Source of the DNA: Planctomycetota bacterium
Lineage (GTDB): Bacteria; Planctomycetota; JACQVV01; JASMLP01
Direction of reading: 5' to 3'
DNA length: 42,539 nt
Assembly (NCBI GenBank): GCA_030748635.1
Contig: JASMLP010000039.1
Coordinates: 1 to 42,539 of the forward strand
The position numbers and the translations under genes were made by a program. This document shows, in pieces, positions 25,657 to 34,678 of the stretch (position 1 is the first letter of the stretch; each line of letters starts with the position of its first letter). The notes beneath the pieces are model-generated. The model worked only from the letters and a program-made list of their open reading frames with translations, ran no database searches and was not told the DNA's origin.

Positions 25657-27876
25657 TTATTCCGAAGATTCTGGCGTTTCTTTCGCATCTAGATCGTGGA
25701 GCGCCTGAACCAACTCGGCGACCCGAAATGGACTTCGAACCACTCGTTCGGGTCCCGCTGAAAGCTCCAGAGAAGGAGGCGAAAGCAACAGACAAGGAAC
25801 CTCTTGCTCCCGAAGAGAGTCCAGTACCGGAGCCAGTAGTCGAACCCCTTTCCGGGAACGAATCGAGAACACCGCGAGCCCCATCTGACCGGAAAACACA
25901 TCATCGATTCGATTCACGATACGCGCCTCAGGATCGAGTCGCCTCATGGTCATGACCAGAGGGTCCACGATGGGAGGTTCGATATCGATATAGACGAGTG
26001 AACTCGATAGACGGGGAATCGAGACGCGTTTTCGCGCGGATCGAATCGACTCGATAGGTAGGTGCAACAAGACGATGTGGAGCAGTGACTGAACCTGAGA
26101 TTCAATTTTCTTCGCGAGAGCCAGACACCGCTCGGTTTCCAACCCCAGACAGGAAACGATGTCTTTGGGCACCTCGGGAATCGTTTCATCCCCGGACTGC
26201 CCGATCGCGCACGCCTTGGCCAGCACATTTCCCATCCAGAGAGCCGCGTGTGAACGGCGCCGCACGTTCACGTCCTGGATTTTGTCCCAGGTCCGGTGGT
26301 GATAAGCGGCGAGTGAAGAGACCACGGGAGGAACAGACCAGCCCACCCAAACCCGGCGCCCCGCCGCCGTATGTGAGATCCCAAAAGCGTTTTCTTCGCA
26401 CTCCTTCAAGGGTCTTCTCGCCTCCCAGGACTCTTCGAGAACCCGAGCGTAAAGAGCAGGATCCATCCCTTGCAGGTACGTTTTACCCATATCGTGAATC
26501 AAACCCGCCGAGAACACCTCGACATCATCCTCCGCTCCGGCCAAGAGAGCCAATTCGCGCGACAGCAGTGCGGTTGTCAGAGAGTGCAGCCAGAAATCTA
26601 CCGGATCCAGAGGAGGTTCTGGAAAGCAGTGACCGATCAGAAAAAAAGCGTAAGTCAGATTTCGGCTCGGAAGCAATCCCACCGCCTTGACGGTTTGCAC
26701 CAAAGTGTGCGTCGGTTGAATCTCGAAAAACTTGGCCTGAAGGCTCAATTCCATGAAACGGGTTTCCAGGAACGAATCCAGCCCCATCCCCTCGAGCAAA
26801 ACAGAGACCCCTAGTTTGGATTGCTTTAATACTTTGAGAATCTCTATATCTTCGGGTGGCAACGTCTTGCGAGCCGCCATACGACCCAGCAACTGCAAGT
26901 AATGATTCTCGGATTCGGCCTGGCTCAAGGAGGTCGTTACCCCGGCGGTCCGAGACAATTCCTCCGCGCTCCACGAAGCGGTATCGAAACGGTAAGGACT
27001 CGAGGCAGACTTCAAAGCCCCGGACCCGACCCCTCTAATCAACTCATCGGCATCTGGTTTGCGAAGTCTTTTCGCGGCCTTTCTCCCGGGATCGGAGCCC
27101 CGGTCAACATCCACTCGACTCTTTGTCTCGTCCTCTACAGAAAACCCAGCACTCCCCGTTTGTGAATCTCCTGATTCTAACTCCACGTCAGAGTCAAGAT
27201 ATCCGCCTGAATCCGAACGCCCCCCCGATCCAGCCCGAACCGAAGTCTCACTCCTACCCAAATCCGACTCCTTCGAGGTGCTATCACCTCCTCCACCCAC
27301 CCCCCGATTCCTGACGCCCTCTTGCCGTTCAGATTCCGAAGAGATTCCCGACTTCACTCCCCGCCTCGGATTTTGTACGCCCCCACCTCTTTCCGTGGCA
27401 ACATCTTCGGAGATCTGGACGGTGGTCCTTGCCTCCATCGAGGTTCCCTCACTCACCGACGAGGGGGTCAAATCAAAAGTCACTTTCTTGTCGGGCGGAG
27501 TTTTTCCAGCCCGTAGCAAACAGGATTCGATCCGAGAACGAATCACATCCAGAGTGACCGAACCCTTGACCAGAAACCCGACCGCTCCCAACCGAAGACA
27601 ACGAACGACATCATCCCGAGTTGTCTTCGCGGTCAAGATCAGCACAGGAACATCGGCCAATCCAACACTTCCCCTCAAGGACTGAAGCAAGTCGACCCCC
27701 TGATCACCCGAAATCCCTATATCCAGAATCATCAGATCGGGCTGAACCCCTCGGGCCATGGAAAGCACTTGGTCCGCGTTTCGACAGGTCGTCACTTCGT
27801 AACCGAGGTTCCGCATCGCGATCGAAAACACCCGGAGGAAGTTAGCAGAGTCATCAATAATGAGAAGTCTACTCAT
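25657..27876 (-). CDS. Response regulator with HDOD output domain and degenerate C-terminal receiver-like domain
   Basis: 739 residues. The N-terminal receiver (1-~120) has DD at 8-9, acceptor Asp52 in LMILDIGISG and Lys104 in FLVKG. A long Ser/Gly/Glu/Arg-rich linker (~125-295) follows. The HDOD region (~345-610) keeps a possible HD-type metal set: His431, His461-Asp462 in LIHDMGK, His502 and His526. The final ~115 residues (YIDIEPP, then LAVFSIR, then PCLLLSP, then RSPFRVAELVQAL) resemble a receiver fold, but the acceptor Asp is absent and the usual TKPF lysine is replaced by Arg. HDOD regulators control motility, virulence or second-messenger systems in other bacteria; the target here is unknown. 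It is convergent with the hybrid kinase, with 26 bp between stops. Confidence 0.87.
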   Translation of the reverse strand: MSRLLIIDDSANFLRVFSIAMRNLGYEVTTCRNADQVLSMARGVQPDLMILDIGISGDQGVDLLQSLRGSVGLADVPVLILTAKTTRDDVVRCLRLGAVGFLVKGSVTLDVIRSRIESCLLRAGKTPPDKKVTFDLTPSSVSEGTSMEARTTVQISEDVATERGGGVQNPRRGVKSGISSESERQEGVRNRGVGGGGDSTSKESDLGRSETSVRAGSGGRSDSGGYLDSDVELESGDSQTGSAGFSVEDETKSRVDVDRGSDPGRKAAKRLRKPDADELIRGVGSGALKSASSPYRFDTASWSAEELSRTAGVTTSLSQAESENHYLQLLGRMAARKTLPPEDIEILKVLKQSKLGVSVLLEGMGLDSFLETRFMELSLQAKFFEIQPTHTLVQTVKAVGLLPSRNLTYAFFLIGHCFPEPPLDPVDFWLHSLTTALLSRELALLAGAEDDVEVFSAGLIHDMGKTYLQGMDPALYARVLEESWEARRPLKECEENAFGISHTAAGRRVWVGWSVPPVVSSLAAYHHRTWDKIQDVNVRRRSHAALWMGNVLAKACAIGQSGDETIPEVPKDIVSCLGLETERCLALAKKIESQVQSLLHIVLLHLPIESIRSARKRVSIPRLSSSLVYIDIEPPIVDPLVMTMRRLDPEARIVNRIDDVFSGQMGLAVFSIRSRKGVRLLAPVLDSLREQEVPCLLLSPPSLELSAGPERVVRSPFRVAELVQALHDLDAKETPESSE

Positions 27877-27939
27877 GTTGAAACTCGCAAGTACTCCTCG
27901 CTCAGCCCCGACAACCTCAAAAATTCAATAAGAGCCAGA

Positions 27940-28302
27940 CTATGAATGTTGCTCGATGGCTCGACAAATATCCGCAACCGCCACATCCCCTTTGACCAGG
28001 AATCCACTGGCTCCAGCCTGGTGAGCTTCCAATACATTTTCTTTCGTAGAGTGCGCGCTGAACATGATAATCGATATTTCATCACCGGACGGATCACTTT
28101 TGATCTGACGACACACCTCGAGCCCATCGACTCCAGGCAAACCGATATCCAGCAAAACCACGTGAGGCTGATATTCGGGAATGGCAAGCAATGCCGCAAC
28201 CCCATCGGGAGCGGTCTCCACTTCGTAACCCATATTGGTCAAAGCGATGGAGAACACTCTCAATAGTCCGCGAGAATCGTCGACAATGAGAACCCGTTTC
28301 AT
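27940..28302 (-). CDS. Single-domain response regulator (CheY-like)
   Basis: 120 residues from the ATG at 28302 (MKRVLIVDDSRGLLRVFSI); a GTG five codons upstream (28317) is an alternative. The receiver is complete: acidic pair in VDDS, acceptor Asp in VVLLDIGLPGVDG, Ser in MFSAHS and Lys in FLVKGDV. It closely resembles the receiver of the next gene (shared features: LLRVFSIA then L/M-x-N-(L/M)-GYEV, and GFLVKG), so the pair arose by duplication. It lies 63 bp upstream of the HDOD regulator in the same direction. With no output domain it may act by protein contact or as a phosphate sink or shuttle for the hybrid kinase. Confidence 0.88.
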   Translation of the reverse strand: MKRVLIVDDSRGLLRVFSIALTNMGYEVETAPDGVAALLAIPEYQPHVVLLDIGLPGVDGLEVCRQIKSDPSGDEISIIMFSAHSTKENVLEAHQAGASGFLVKGDVAVADICRAIEQHS

Positions 28303-28753
28303 CCAGAAACGCCCCACTAATTGTTTCGAAAATCCACTCCAAGCAGTACTGTGCGCGCTTCCACCGAGACCACGGCAAACCGTTCATGTTGTCAGAATCC
28401 AACCTGATCTTCCGACTCCATAACTCGTCCTGCCAAGAACCAGACAACCGACTCACTCCTCCAAACCCAATAAACTCGAAGCGCAAGAAACCTCCTTAAT
28501 TATTCACCCTTATCAGCAAACATACCCATATCGCAGGGATTTCGTCACATTAAGCTGATTTTTTTGTCTCAGCATTACTATATTCTACGCCAACGATGCT
28601 CGCTGAAAAGACAATGATCTCGAATGAGTCGAATCCCGTGACCCGGCCCGGAAGCGTTATCTTCTCACGAAGGCGTATCCCCCCACAGGTTGGTGTCTCT
28701 ATTTCAGGCCCACACCACACCCAGCAGAAAACTTTATTCTCAGGAGCCCTTTC
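28303..28753. other. AT-richer divergent intergenic region
   Basis: This 451-bp stretch separates the minus-strand receiver gene from the plus-strand helicase operon and must hold promoters for both. On the minus strand AAGGAGGT (28490-28497) is followed four bases later by a TTG; the ORF from it would overlap the receiver gene in another frame and matches no family. ATCAGC (28512-28517) pairs with GCTGAT (28554-28559), followed by a T-run, with a 36-base loop: a weak terminator-like structure. The plus-strand helicase has a good AGGAG ribosome-binding site at 28742. No RNA gene is recognised. Confidence 0.4.
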
Positions 28754-31363
28754 ATGCTCGACTTTGGCCCATTCCTGAACCGGATTGTTGCCACCCGGGA
28801 GATCCCGGCCCGTCCGGGGCACGAGGTTCCTCTTCCTCAGGAACTCCACCCAGATCTTATCCGCGCCCTCGACGAGATGAAAATCCGACTCCTCTACGCT
28901 CACCAAGCCGAAGTCTTCAGTCGTGTCCAAAATCGGGAAAACGTTCTCATCACCACCGGAACAGCCAGCGGCAAATCTCTCGCGTTTCTACTCCCTGTAC
29001 TTCAAGCCGTTCTCGAGGACCCTTCAAGTCGCGCCTTCCTCGTTTTTCCGACCAAGGCACTCGGAAGAGATCAACTTCGAGGCGTCGCCCGATTTATCGA
29101 ATCTCTCGGAGAAAGTCGCCTGCAAGCCGGAGTCTACGATGGAGATACTCCCCCCCTGGAACGAAACCGTATCCGGGACAAGGCGAACCTCATCCTGACC
29201 AACCCCGACATGCTCAATACCGCCTTTTTGCCCAACCACGGTCGACGAGGATTTTCCCATATTTTTCGCAATGTCCGGTTTGTGATCCTCGATGAACTCC
29301 ACATCTACCGAGGTGCGTTTGGCGCTCACGTCACCGGCCTCTTGAGACGTTTTCAGAGAGTCTGTCGACACTACGGGTCCAACCCCACCTACCTTGCGGC
29401 CAGCGCGACCATCGCCAATCCCGCTCACCTCGCCCAAACTCTCTGCAACACAAACTTCTCCGTGGTCGAAAAAGACGCTTCACCCGCGTCGAGCAAAACC
29501 GTTCACTTCTGGCAACCTCCTTCCGACCGGAGCGTCACCCAGGAGATGGTTGAATTCCTGCCTTACCTCATCAACGCTCGTCAACGCGTGATCGCCTTCT
29601 GCCGCAGCAGAAAAGAGACCGAAGTCGTTCTCAAGGAAAGCCGGGACGCGCTCTGCGCAATCGATGGAGGCCACGATGACTCACGCCTCCTTGCGGGCTA
29701 TCGAGGAGGCTATACCCCCGAAGAACGCCGTCAAGTCGAACAGCGGCTGCTTCAAGGCAAACTCTTCGGCGTCATCTCCACCAACGCTCTGGAACTGGGA
29801 ATCGATATCGGATCGCTAGAGATCGTTCTCCAATCGGGCTTTCCTGGTACCCGAGCCAGTTTCTGGCAACAGATCGGACGCGCCGGCCGTCGCGAAGGAG
29901 AGTCTCATGCCGTGGTCATTCTGGCCCGACGCCCCATGGATCAATATGTGGGCCTCCATCCGGACTGGTTGATCGACCAGGAGGCGGAGCACGCCGTGGT
30001 CGATCCCGACAATCTCCTGATTCAGCTAGCCCACATCCGAGCTGCCGCGGCAGAACTCCCCCTTTCACTCGACGATCTCCCGGTATTTCCTGACATTGGC
30101 GAGGTGATTCCCATCTTGAAAGAGGCCGGAGAACTTCGCGAAGTGTACGGTACGTTTCACTGGTGCGGAGATCCTTTCCCCTCGGGAGACTTCAGCCTCA
30201 GGACCACCGACCGGGATCGATTCAAGGTCGTGAACCGAATAACCGGCACCACCTTGACCGAAATGGATCGCCCCCAGACCTACCGAGAAGCGCACCCCAG
30301 AGCGATCTACCTTCATGACGGATTTCAGTTCATGGTCGAAACCCTCGACCTGACGGGACGCGTAGCCACCGTTGTCCCCGTGGAACAAAACTACTACACC
30401 CAACCCGATGTGCGAACCCAGATCGACATCCTCAATCGACAACGAGAAGTTGCGGTGGGACGATCTCGCGCGCTCTTTGGAGACGTTCGAGTGGACGACT
30501 CTATTGTTGGTTACAAAATGCTTCAATTTCACAACCACCAGAACCTGGGTTACGAAGCGATCACCGGACTCGACCTTTCTCTGAAACTGGAAACCGAAGC
30601 GATCTGGATTCCGGTCCCGGAAAACATACTGAAAGTTCTCGGAACCCAACCGCACGACACCCTACGAGGACTGGTCCACGGCCTCGTCAGCATGGCTCGC
30701 CTCCGCACCATGGCCGAAGCCAGCGACCTCCAGGGCACCAGCTTTCACTTTTGCGAATCAGAGGGGGGCCATACCCAGACAGCCATCGTCCTTTACGACA
30801 CTCACCCGGGCGGGTTGGGATACAGCCAGAAAGCCCACGACCTCATTGAAAAAATCTTATTTGCATCCATGGAAATGATCCTCGAATGCCCCTGTGACGA
30901 AGGGTGTCCCGCCTGTGTCGGAGATTTCGTTCTCGACAAGATCCTGGTCTCCTGGTGCCTTCAGAACTTTTTTCAAGAAACGCCTCCACCCAACCATTCC
31001 CGCTCTCCCAAAACCTCCGCTCCTCGCCCTCCCTCTCCGCGAATCGCCTGGGAAGAAGTCGTCGACCGCTGGGAAGAAATCGTCCAGCGAATCCAGCGCG
31101 CCGGAGAACAGGGCACTCAACTGCTCTCCGAAATCTCCGAAGTCGAAGTTCACGGCCGATGCCTTTCTCTTCATGTCGCCAGCCGAGGAGCGTCCGACTG
31201 GATCAACCAGGACTGCAATCGCAAAAAACTCGCCCACACCTTCACCCACTACATCCAGGTCCCCGAGGGGTTTTCCCTTCAAGCCAGAGCACCCGAGACC
31301 GCGAACTCCTCCCTGGTCTCCGATCGCTTGCGCCGACGATACGACGACCTGACCCGAGGATAA
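28754..31363 (+). CDS. MrfA/Hrq1-type superfamily 2 DNA helicase with extra C-terminal domain
   Basis: 869 residues; start fixed by AGGAG seven bases before the ATG. Motifs: Q-like YAHQAEV, Walker A GTASGKS (69-75), DELH (180-183), SAT in LAASATIA, and QQIGRAGRR (motif VI). The C-terminal DUF1998-like part ends in a zinc-type cluster Cys712-x-Cys714-x3-Cys718-x2-Cys721, as in Bacillus MrfA/YprA and fungal Hrq1, 3'-5' helicases for repair of mitomycin-type and cross-link damage. Beyond the cluster, a Pro/Ser-rich linker and ~85 residues (WEEVVDRWEEIVQRI, then GRCLSLHV) exceed the MrfA length and recall the C-terminal domain of DnaX (inference). The next gene starts two bases after the stop. 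No MrfB exonuclease gene is adjacent. Confidence 0.88.
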   Translation: MLDFGPFLNRIVATREIPARPGHEVPLPQELHPDLIRALDEMKIRLLYAHQAEVFSRVQNRENVLITTGTASGKSLAFLLPVLQAVLEDPSSRAFLVFPTKALGRDQLRGVARFIESLGESRLQAGVYDGDTPPLERNRIRDKANLILTNPDMLNTAFLPNHGRRGFSHIFRNVRFVILDELHIYRGAFGAHVTGLLRRFQRVCRHYGSNPTYLAASATIANPAHLAQTLCNTNFSVVEKDASPASSKTVHFWQPPSDRSVTQEMVEFLPYLINARQRVIAFCRSRKETEVVLKESRDALCAIDGGHDDSRLLAGYRGGYTPEERRQVEQRLLQGKLFGVISTNALELGIDIGSLEIVLQSGFPGTRASFWQQIGRAGRREGESHAVVILARRPMDQYVGLHPDWLIDQEAEHAVVDPDNLLIQLAHIRAAAAELPLSLDDLPVFPDIGEVIPILKEAGELREVYGTFHWCGDPFPSGDFSLRTTDRDRFKVVNRITGTTLTEMDRPQTYREAHPRAIYLHDGFQFMVETLDLTGRVATVVPVEQNYYTQPDVRTQIDILNRQREVAVGRSRALFGDVRVDDSIVGYKMLQFHNHQNLGYEAITGLDLSLKLETEAIWIPVPENILKVLGTQPHDTLRGLVHGLVSMARLRTMAEASDLQGTSFHFCESEGGHTQTAIVLYDTHPGGLGYSQKAHDLIEKILFASMEMILECPCDEGCPACVGDFVLDKILVSWCLQNFFQETPPPNHSRSPKTSAPRPPSPRIAWEEVVDRWEEIVQRIQRAGEQGTQLLSEISEVEVHGRCLSLHVASRGASDWINQDCNRKKLAHTFTHYIQVPEGFSLQARAPETANSSLVSDRLRRRYDDLTRG

Positions 31364-31365
31364 GA

Positions 31366-33654
31366 GTGGGTTCACTCGAAGATCTTTCGCGCCAGTTACG
31401 TAAACGTCGCCGAGTCGCCGCTTCGGACCCCAAGCCCAAAGTTTCCCCATTCCAGCCCCACCGGTCTCCCGCGCTCCCGCAAGAACTCGACCCCGAAACG
31501 AAAGATCGACTCGACGCCTTACGCGATCGAGCCCCTGACCTGCACACGGAACTCGAACTCCTCGATCCAGCACAACTTCGCGCGGTTCTTTCTCGCGATC
31601 CCTCCGCGCTCGTTCAAGCCCATGTAGGCAGCGGAAAGACCACCGTTCTGGTTCAAAAAGTTCTCACCCTGAACCGAATTGACGGCATCCCTCTCAGTCG
31701 CCTCGCCGTCCTCACTTTCACGAATAAAGCGGCCGGAGAGATCCGTGACCGACTCTTCTCCGCCTCCTCCACTCCACCCCAGCCACACGAAACCTGGCTC
31801 ATGGGGACCTTTCATAGCGTGGCACGACGCCTTTTGACCCGCGCACTCCCGATAGAATCCATCGGCTATCCATCCACCTTCACGGTTCTAGATGAACACG
31901 AACTGGAAGACCTTCGATCCCGCCTGATCCTGGAGAACCGACTCGATATTCGACGCAGGAAAAAACTCGGGCGACGACTGAGCCATTTTCTTCGTGAGGG
32001 GACCGACACCGACGGCCAACCCCCTGAAGATGATCTACCTAGGCTCGCCCAAGTCGAGACCGAAGCCAAACGGCGCCTGGGAGTGATGGATTTCGACGAC
32101 CTGATCGTACACGCCACCCACCTTTTGCAACAATCTCCCCTCGATCTCGCTCCACAGTGGATTGTCGTCGATGAATTCCAGGACACCGACACACAAGAAC
32201 TAGCCTTCCTGGAAGCTCTTCTCGGCCCGAACACCTCCTTTTTCGGCGTCGGAGACCCCAACCAGATCATCTACGCGTGGCGTGGAAGCGATCCAGATCT
32301 CTTCGAAACCTTTCAGGCCCGGCATCAATGCAAACGATACTCCCTTCCCATCAACTACCGCTCTACCCGCTCGATTTTGGAAGCCGCTCGCGCCTTCCTG
32401 GAATTAGAACCGACCGATCTGGTCGGAATCCGAGACCTGGGACAGCCGATCCGTATCGTTCGCCACCACTCTCCCTTCATCGAAGCCGAATATCTCACTC
32501 ACCGCCTGAAGCAACTTTACTCCGAGGGTCTTCCCTGGAGCGAAATGGCCATCTTGTTCCGAACCCGACGCCAAGCCCACCCATTCCTGGAAGCCTTTGC
32601 CAGAAATGAAATCCCTTGCCAGGAATCGGTTCGTCTCAGCTTGAAAGACCTACCAGCGCTAGACTGGTTTCATCGACTACTACGAGCCGCTGTTTGTCCA
32701 AGAGATATCGAAAGCTTCCGTTACGCAATCACCCATCCGCGGTACGGCCTCCTCTCGAAAAAGGTGTGGCACTCTCGTTCCTGGCAAAGCTGGCTACGTC
32801 AACACGACGTGACCGAGTGCGATGACGCGGTCGATTTTCTCCAACACCGATGCGGCAACCGTCGGGATGAACAGGACCGACTGGAAATATGTCGACGGAT
32901 CGCCCACTTCAACGACTGGCTATCCAGTCATTCCAACCCCGATCAGCTGGCCCAGGATCTACTCGAACACCTTCAGATCAATCGGTGGCTTCATCCCACC
33001 TCCGCCACTTTCGAAAAAGATCGGTCGCTCATCCAGCGCTACCTCGACGATCTTCTGATCGTCTTTGGCAACGAATCTTCGCCCACCCCTCAGGACATTC
33101 GGGCTGGGATTTCCGAAATTGCTCTGGGGGGACACCAACTTCTCCAGGACGAAATCGACCCACACGCTGATGTGGTCCGTCTTCTGACCCTTCACGCCTC
33201 GAAGGGCCTGGAGTTTTCGCATGTTTTTCTTTCCGGAGCCTGCGAGGGACTCTTACCTCTCACCGGTTCCTGGCGCGGACCGGATAGCGACGCGGAAGAG
33301 AGACGCCTCTTTTTTGTCGGACTGACCCGAGCCCGCAACGTCCTGGAAATTTCCTATCATACCGAGCCTGAATTTCGAAGCGCCACCCCTCATCCCAGTC
33401 CGTTCCTCTCGCTCCTCCCCCCGGCCCTGGTGGAATGGACTACCCCCGAGACCGACTCCCAGAAGTTCTCTCCTCGGACCGATGTCCTGAGTTCAGATCG
33501 TTGGGCTATCGGAATGTCCGTCCAACACAAACGCTACGGAACAGGGACGATCTCCGGCTTTTCCGGAGAACAGATTCTTTGCACTTTCCCCGGATTCGGC
33601 ACCAAATCTTTTTCCGAGACCTTCGCTCCCCTTTCTCTTCACGATCCCTCTTGA
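31366..33654 (+). CDS. UvrD/PcrA-type superfamily 1 DNA helicase
   Basis: 762 residues from GTG 31366, chosen because CGAGGA lies five bases upstream and the codon is two bases after the preceding stop. The frame is open further upstream only as a shadow of that gene. Motifs: Walker A GSGKT (88-92), VLTFTNKAAGEI, GTFHS, Walker B VDEFQDTD (from 268), GDPNQIIYAWRGSD, INYRSTRSI, TLHASKGLEFSHVF and ERRLFFVGLTRARN. The last ~45 residues (GMSVQHKRYGTGTISGF) form the Tudor-like tail that in PcrA/UvrD contacts RNA polymerase. It should unwind DNA 3'-5' in repair. Its tight coupling to the MrfA-like helicase suggests a shared repair pathway. Confidence 0.92.
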   Translation: MGSLEDLSRQLRKRRRVAASDPKPKVSPFQPHRSPALPQELDPETKDRLDALRDRAPDLHTELELLDPAQLRAVLSRDPSALVQAHVGSGKTTVLVQKVLTLNRIDGIPLSRLAVLTFTNKAAGEIRDRLFSASSTPPQPHETWLMGTFHSVARRLLTRALPIESIGYPSTFTVLDEHELEDLRSRLILENRLDIRRRKKLGRRLSHFLREGTDTDGQPPEDDLPRLAQVETEAKRRLGVMDFDDLIVHATHLLQQSPLDLAPQWIVVDEFQDTDTQELAFLEALLGPNTSFFGVGDPNQIIYAWRGSDPDLFETFQARHQCKRYSLPINYRSTRSILEAARAFLELEPTDLVGIRDLGQPIRIVRHHSPFIEAEYLTHRLKQLYSEGLPWSEMAILFRTRRQAHPFLEAFARNEIPCQESVRLSLKDLPALDWFHRLLRAAVCPRDIESFRYAITHPRYGLLSKKVWHSRSWQSWLRQHDVTECDDAVDFLQHRCGNRRDEQDRLEICRRIAHFNDWLSSHSNPDQLAQDLLEHLQINRWLHPTSATFEKDRSLIQRYLDDLLIVFGNESSPTPQDIRAGISEIALGGHQLLQDEIDPHADVVRLLTLHASKGLEFSHVFLSGACEGLLPLTGSWRGPDSDAEERRLFFVGLTRARNVLEISYHTEPEFRSATPHPSPFLSLLPPALVEWTTPETDSQKFSPRTDVLSSDRWAIGMSVQHKRYGTGTISGFSGEQILCTFPGFGTKSFSETFAPLSLHDPS

Positions 33655-33723
33655 CAGAACTCCTCCCAAATACGTATTTTCCGCCCCATATCCGTTGTTG
33701 ATTCCAGGCCCACTTCCACCCCA

Positions 33724-34671
33724 ATGCCCCGAACCTCCATGATCGATATCCAGAACGTAGAAAAATACTACGGATCGACTCGAGCCCTTTGCGGCATACG
33801 GTGCCAGGTCTCCGCGGGCAAGATCGTCGGACTCCTGGGACCCAATGGAGCCGGGAAGTCGACCCTGATGCGAATCGTCACGACCTACCTGGCCTCCTCT
33901 TCGGGAACGGTCAGCGTCGCGGGATTCGACGTCGCGACCGACCCCCTCGAAGTGCGTAAACGGATCGGTTATCTCCCCGAAGAGACCCCTTTGTACCGGG
34001 AGATGCGAACCGAAAACTATCTACGATTCATCGGTCAAGCCCGTCAGATGAATCCCATCCGACTCAAGGAACGCCTCACCTATGTGATCGATAAGTGCGG
34101 TCTTCAAACGGTCGCCAGAAAACCGATCAGCAATCTGTCCAAAGGTTACCGGCAACGGGTGGGGCTCGCCCAGGCGCTCATTCACAGCCCGGACATCCTG
34201 ATCCTAGACGAACCCAGCAGCGGCCTGGACCCCAACCAAATCGTCGAAATTCGCGAATTGATTCGCGAGGTAGGAAAAGAAAAAACCGTCATCCTGTCCA
34301 CTCATATCCTGCAAGAAGTCACCGCCGTCTGCAGCGAAGCGATCATCATCAACCGTGGGCAGCTCGTGGCCCAGGGCCCACTGGAAACCCTGACCGGCGC
34401 CGCTTCCCAAGGGAGCCAGTACATCGCCACAATCCGGGGAGATTCCGAATCCGTCTTCGAAGCTTTCAAGGCCCAATCCGAACTGAATCAGATCACGCTG
34501 GCCGAATCTCTCGGCGAAAGTGCTCGCTACCGAATCCAGACCTCAAACACCGAAGATATCGGTGAACTCGTCTTCGAAACCGTCCGGGATGCCGGACTCA
34601 GCCTTTCGGAACTCGTCCGTGAGCGTGACGATATCGAATCCCTCTTTCAACGCCTCACTACCAACTCGTAG
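33724..34671 (+). CDS. ABC transporter ATP-binding protein (GldA-like)
   Basis: 315 residues. Walker A GPNGAGKST (39-47), Q-loop region GYLPEETPLY, signature NLSKGYRQRVGLAQAL, Walker B ILILDEPSSGLDP and switch His in STHILQE. A ~100-residue C-terminal extension after the ATPase is usual for GldA/NatA-type export ATPases. The start is ATG 33724; an ATG five codons downstream (33739) is equally possible, and neither has a clear ribosome-binding site. It leads a four-gene cluster with short gaps (7 bp, 10 bp, 4-bp overlap). It powers the permease encoded next. Substrate unknown. Confidence 0.92.
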   Translation: MPRTSMIDIQNVEKYYGSTRALCGIRCQVSAGKIVGLLGPNGAGKSTLMRIVTTYLASSSGTVSVAGFDVATDPLEVRKRIGYLPEETPLYREMRTENYLRFIGQARQMNPIRLKERLTYVIDKCGLQTVARKPISNLSKGYRQRVGLAQALIHSPDILILDEPSSGLDPNQIVEIRELIREVGKEKTVILSTHILQEVTAVCSEAIIINRGQLVAQGPLETLTGAASQGSQYIATIRGDSESVFEAFKAQSELNQITLAESLGESARYRIQTSNTEDIGELVFETVRDAGLSLSELVRERDDIESLFQRLTTNS

Positions 34672-34678
34672 CCCCTCC

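Noticed and set aside
28512-28565. Terminator-like stem and T-run suggesting a small RNA
   Set aside because: The stem is only 6 bp with a 36-base loop, and no promoter or conserved structure supports an RNA gene.
30904-31365. Upstream extension of the UvrD-type helicase frame
   Set aside because: It overlaps the 3' end of the MrfA-like gene in another register, with Arg/Ser/Pro-rich translation; the GTG at 31366 has a good ribosome-binding site.
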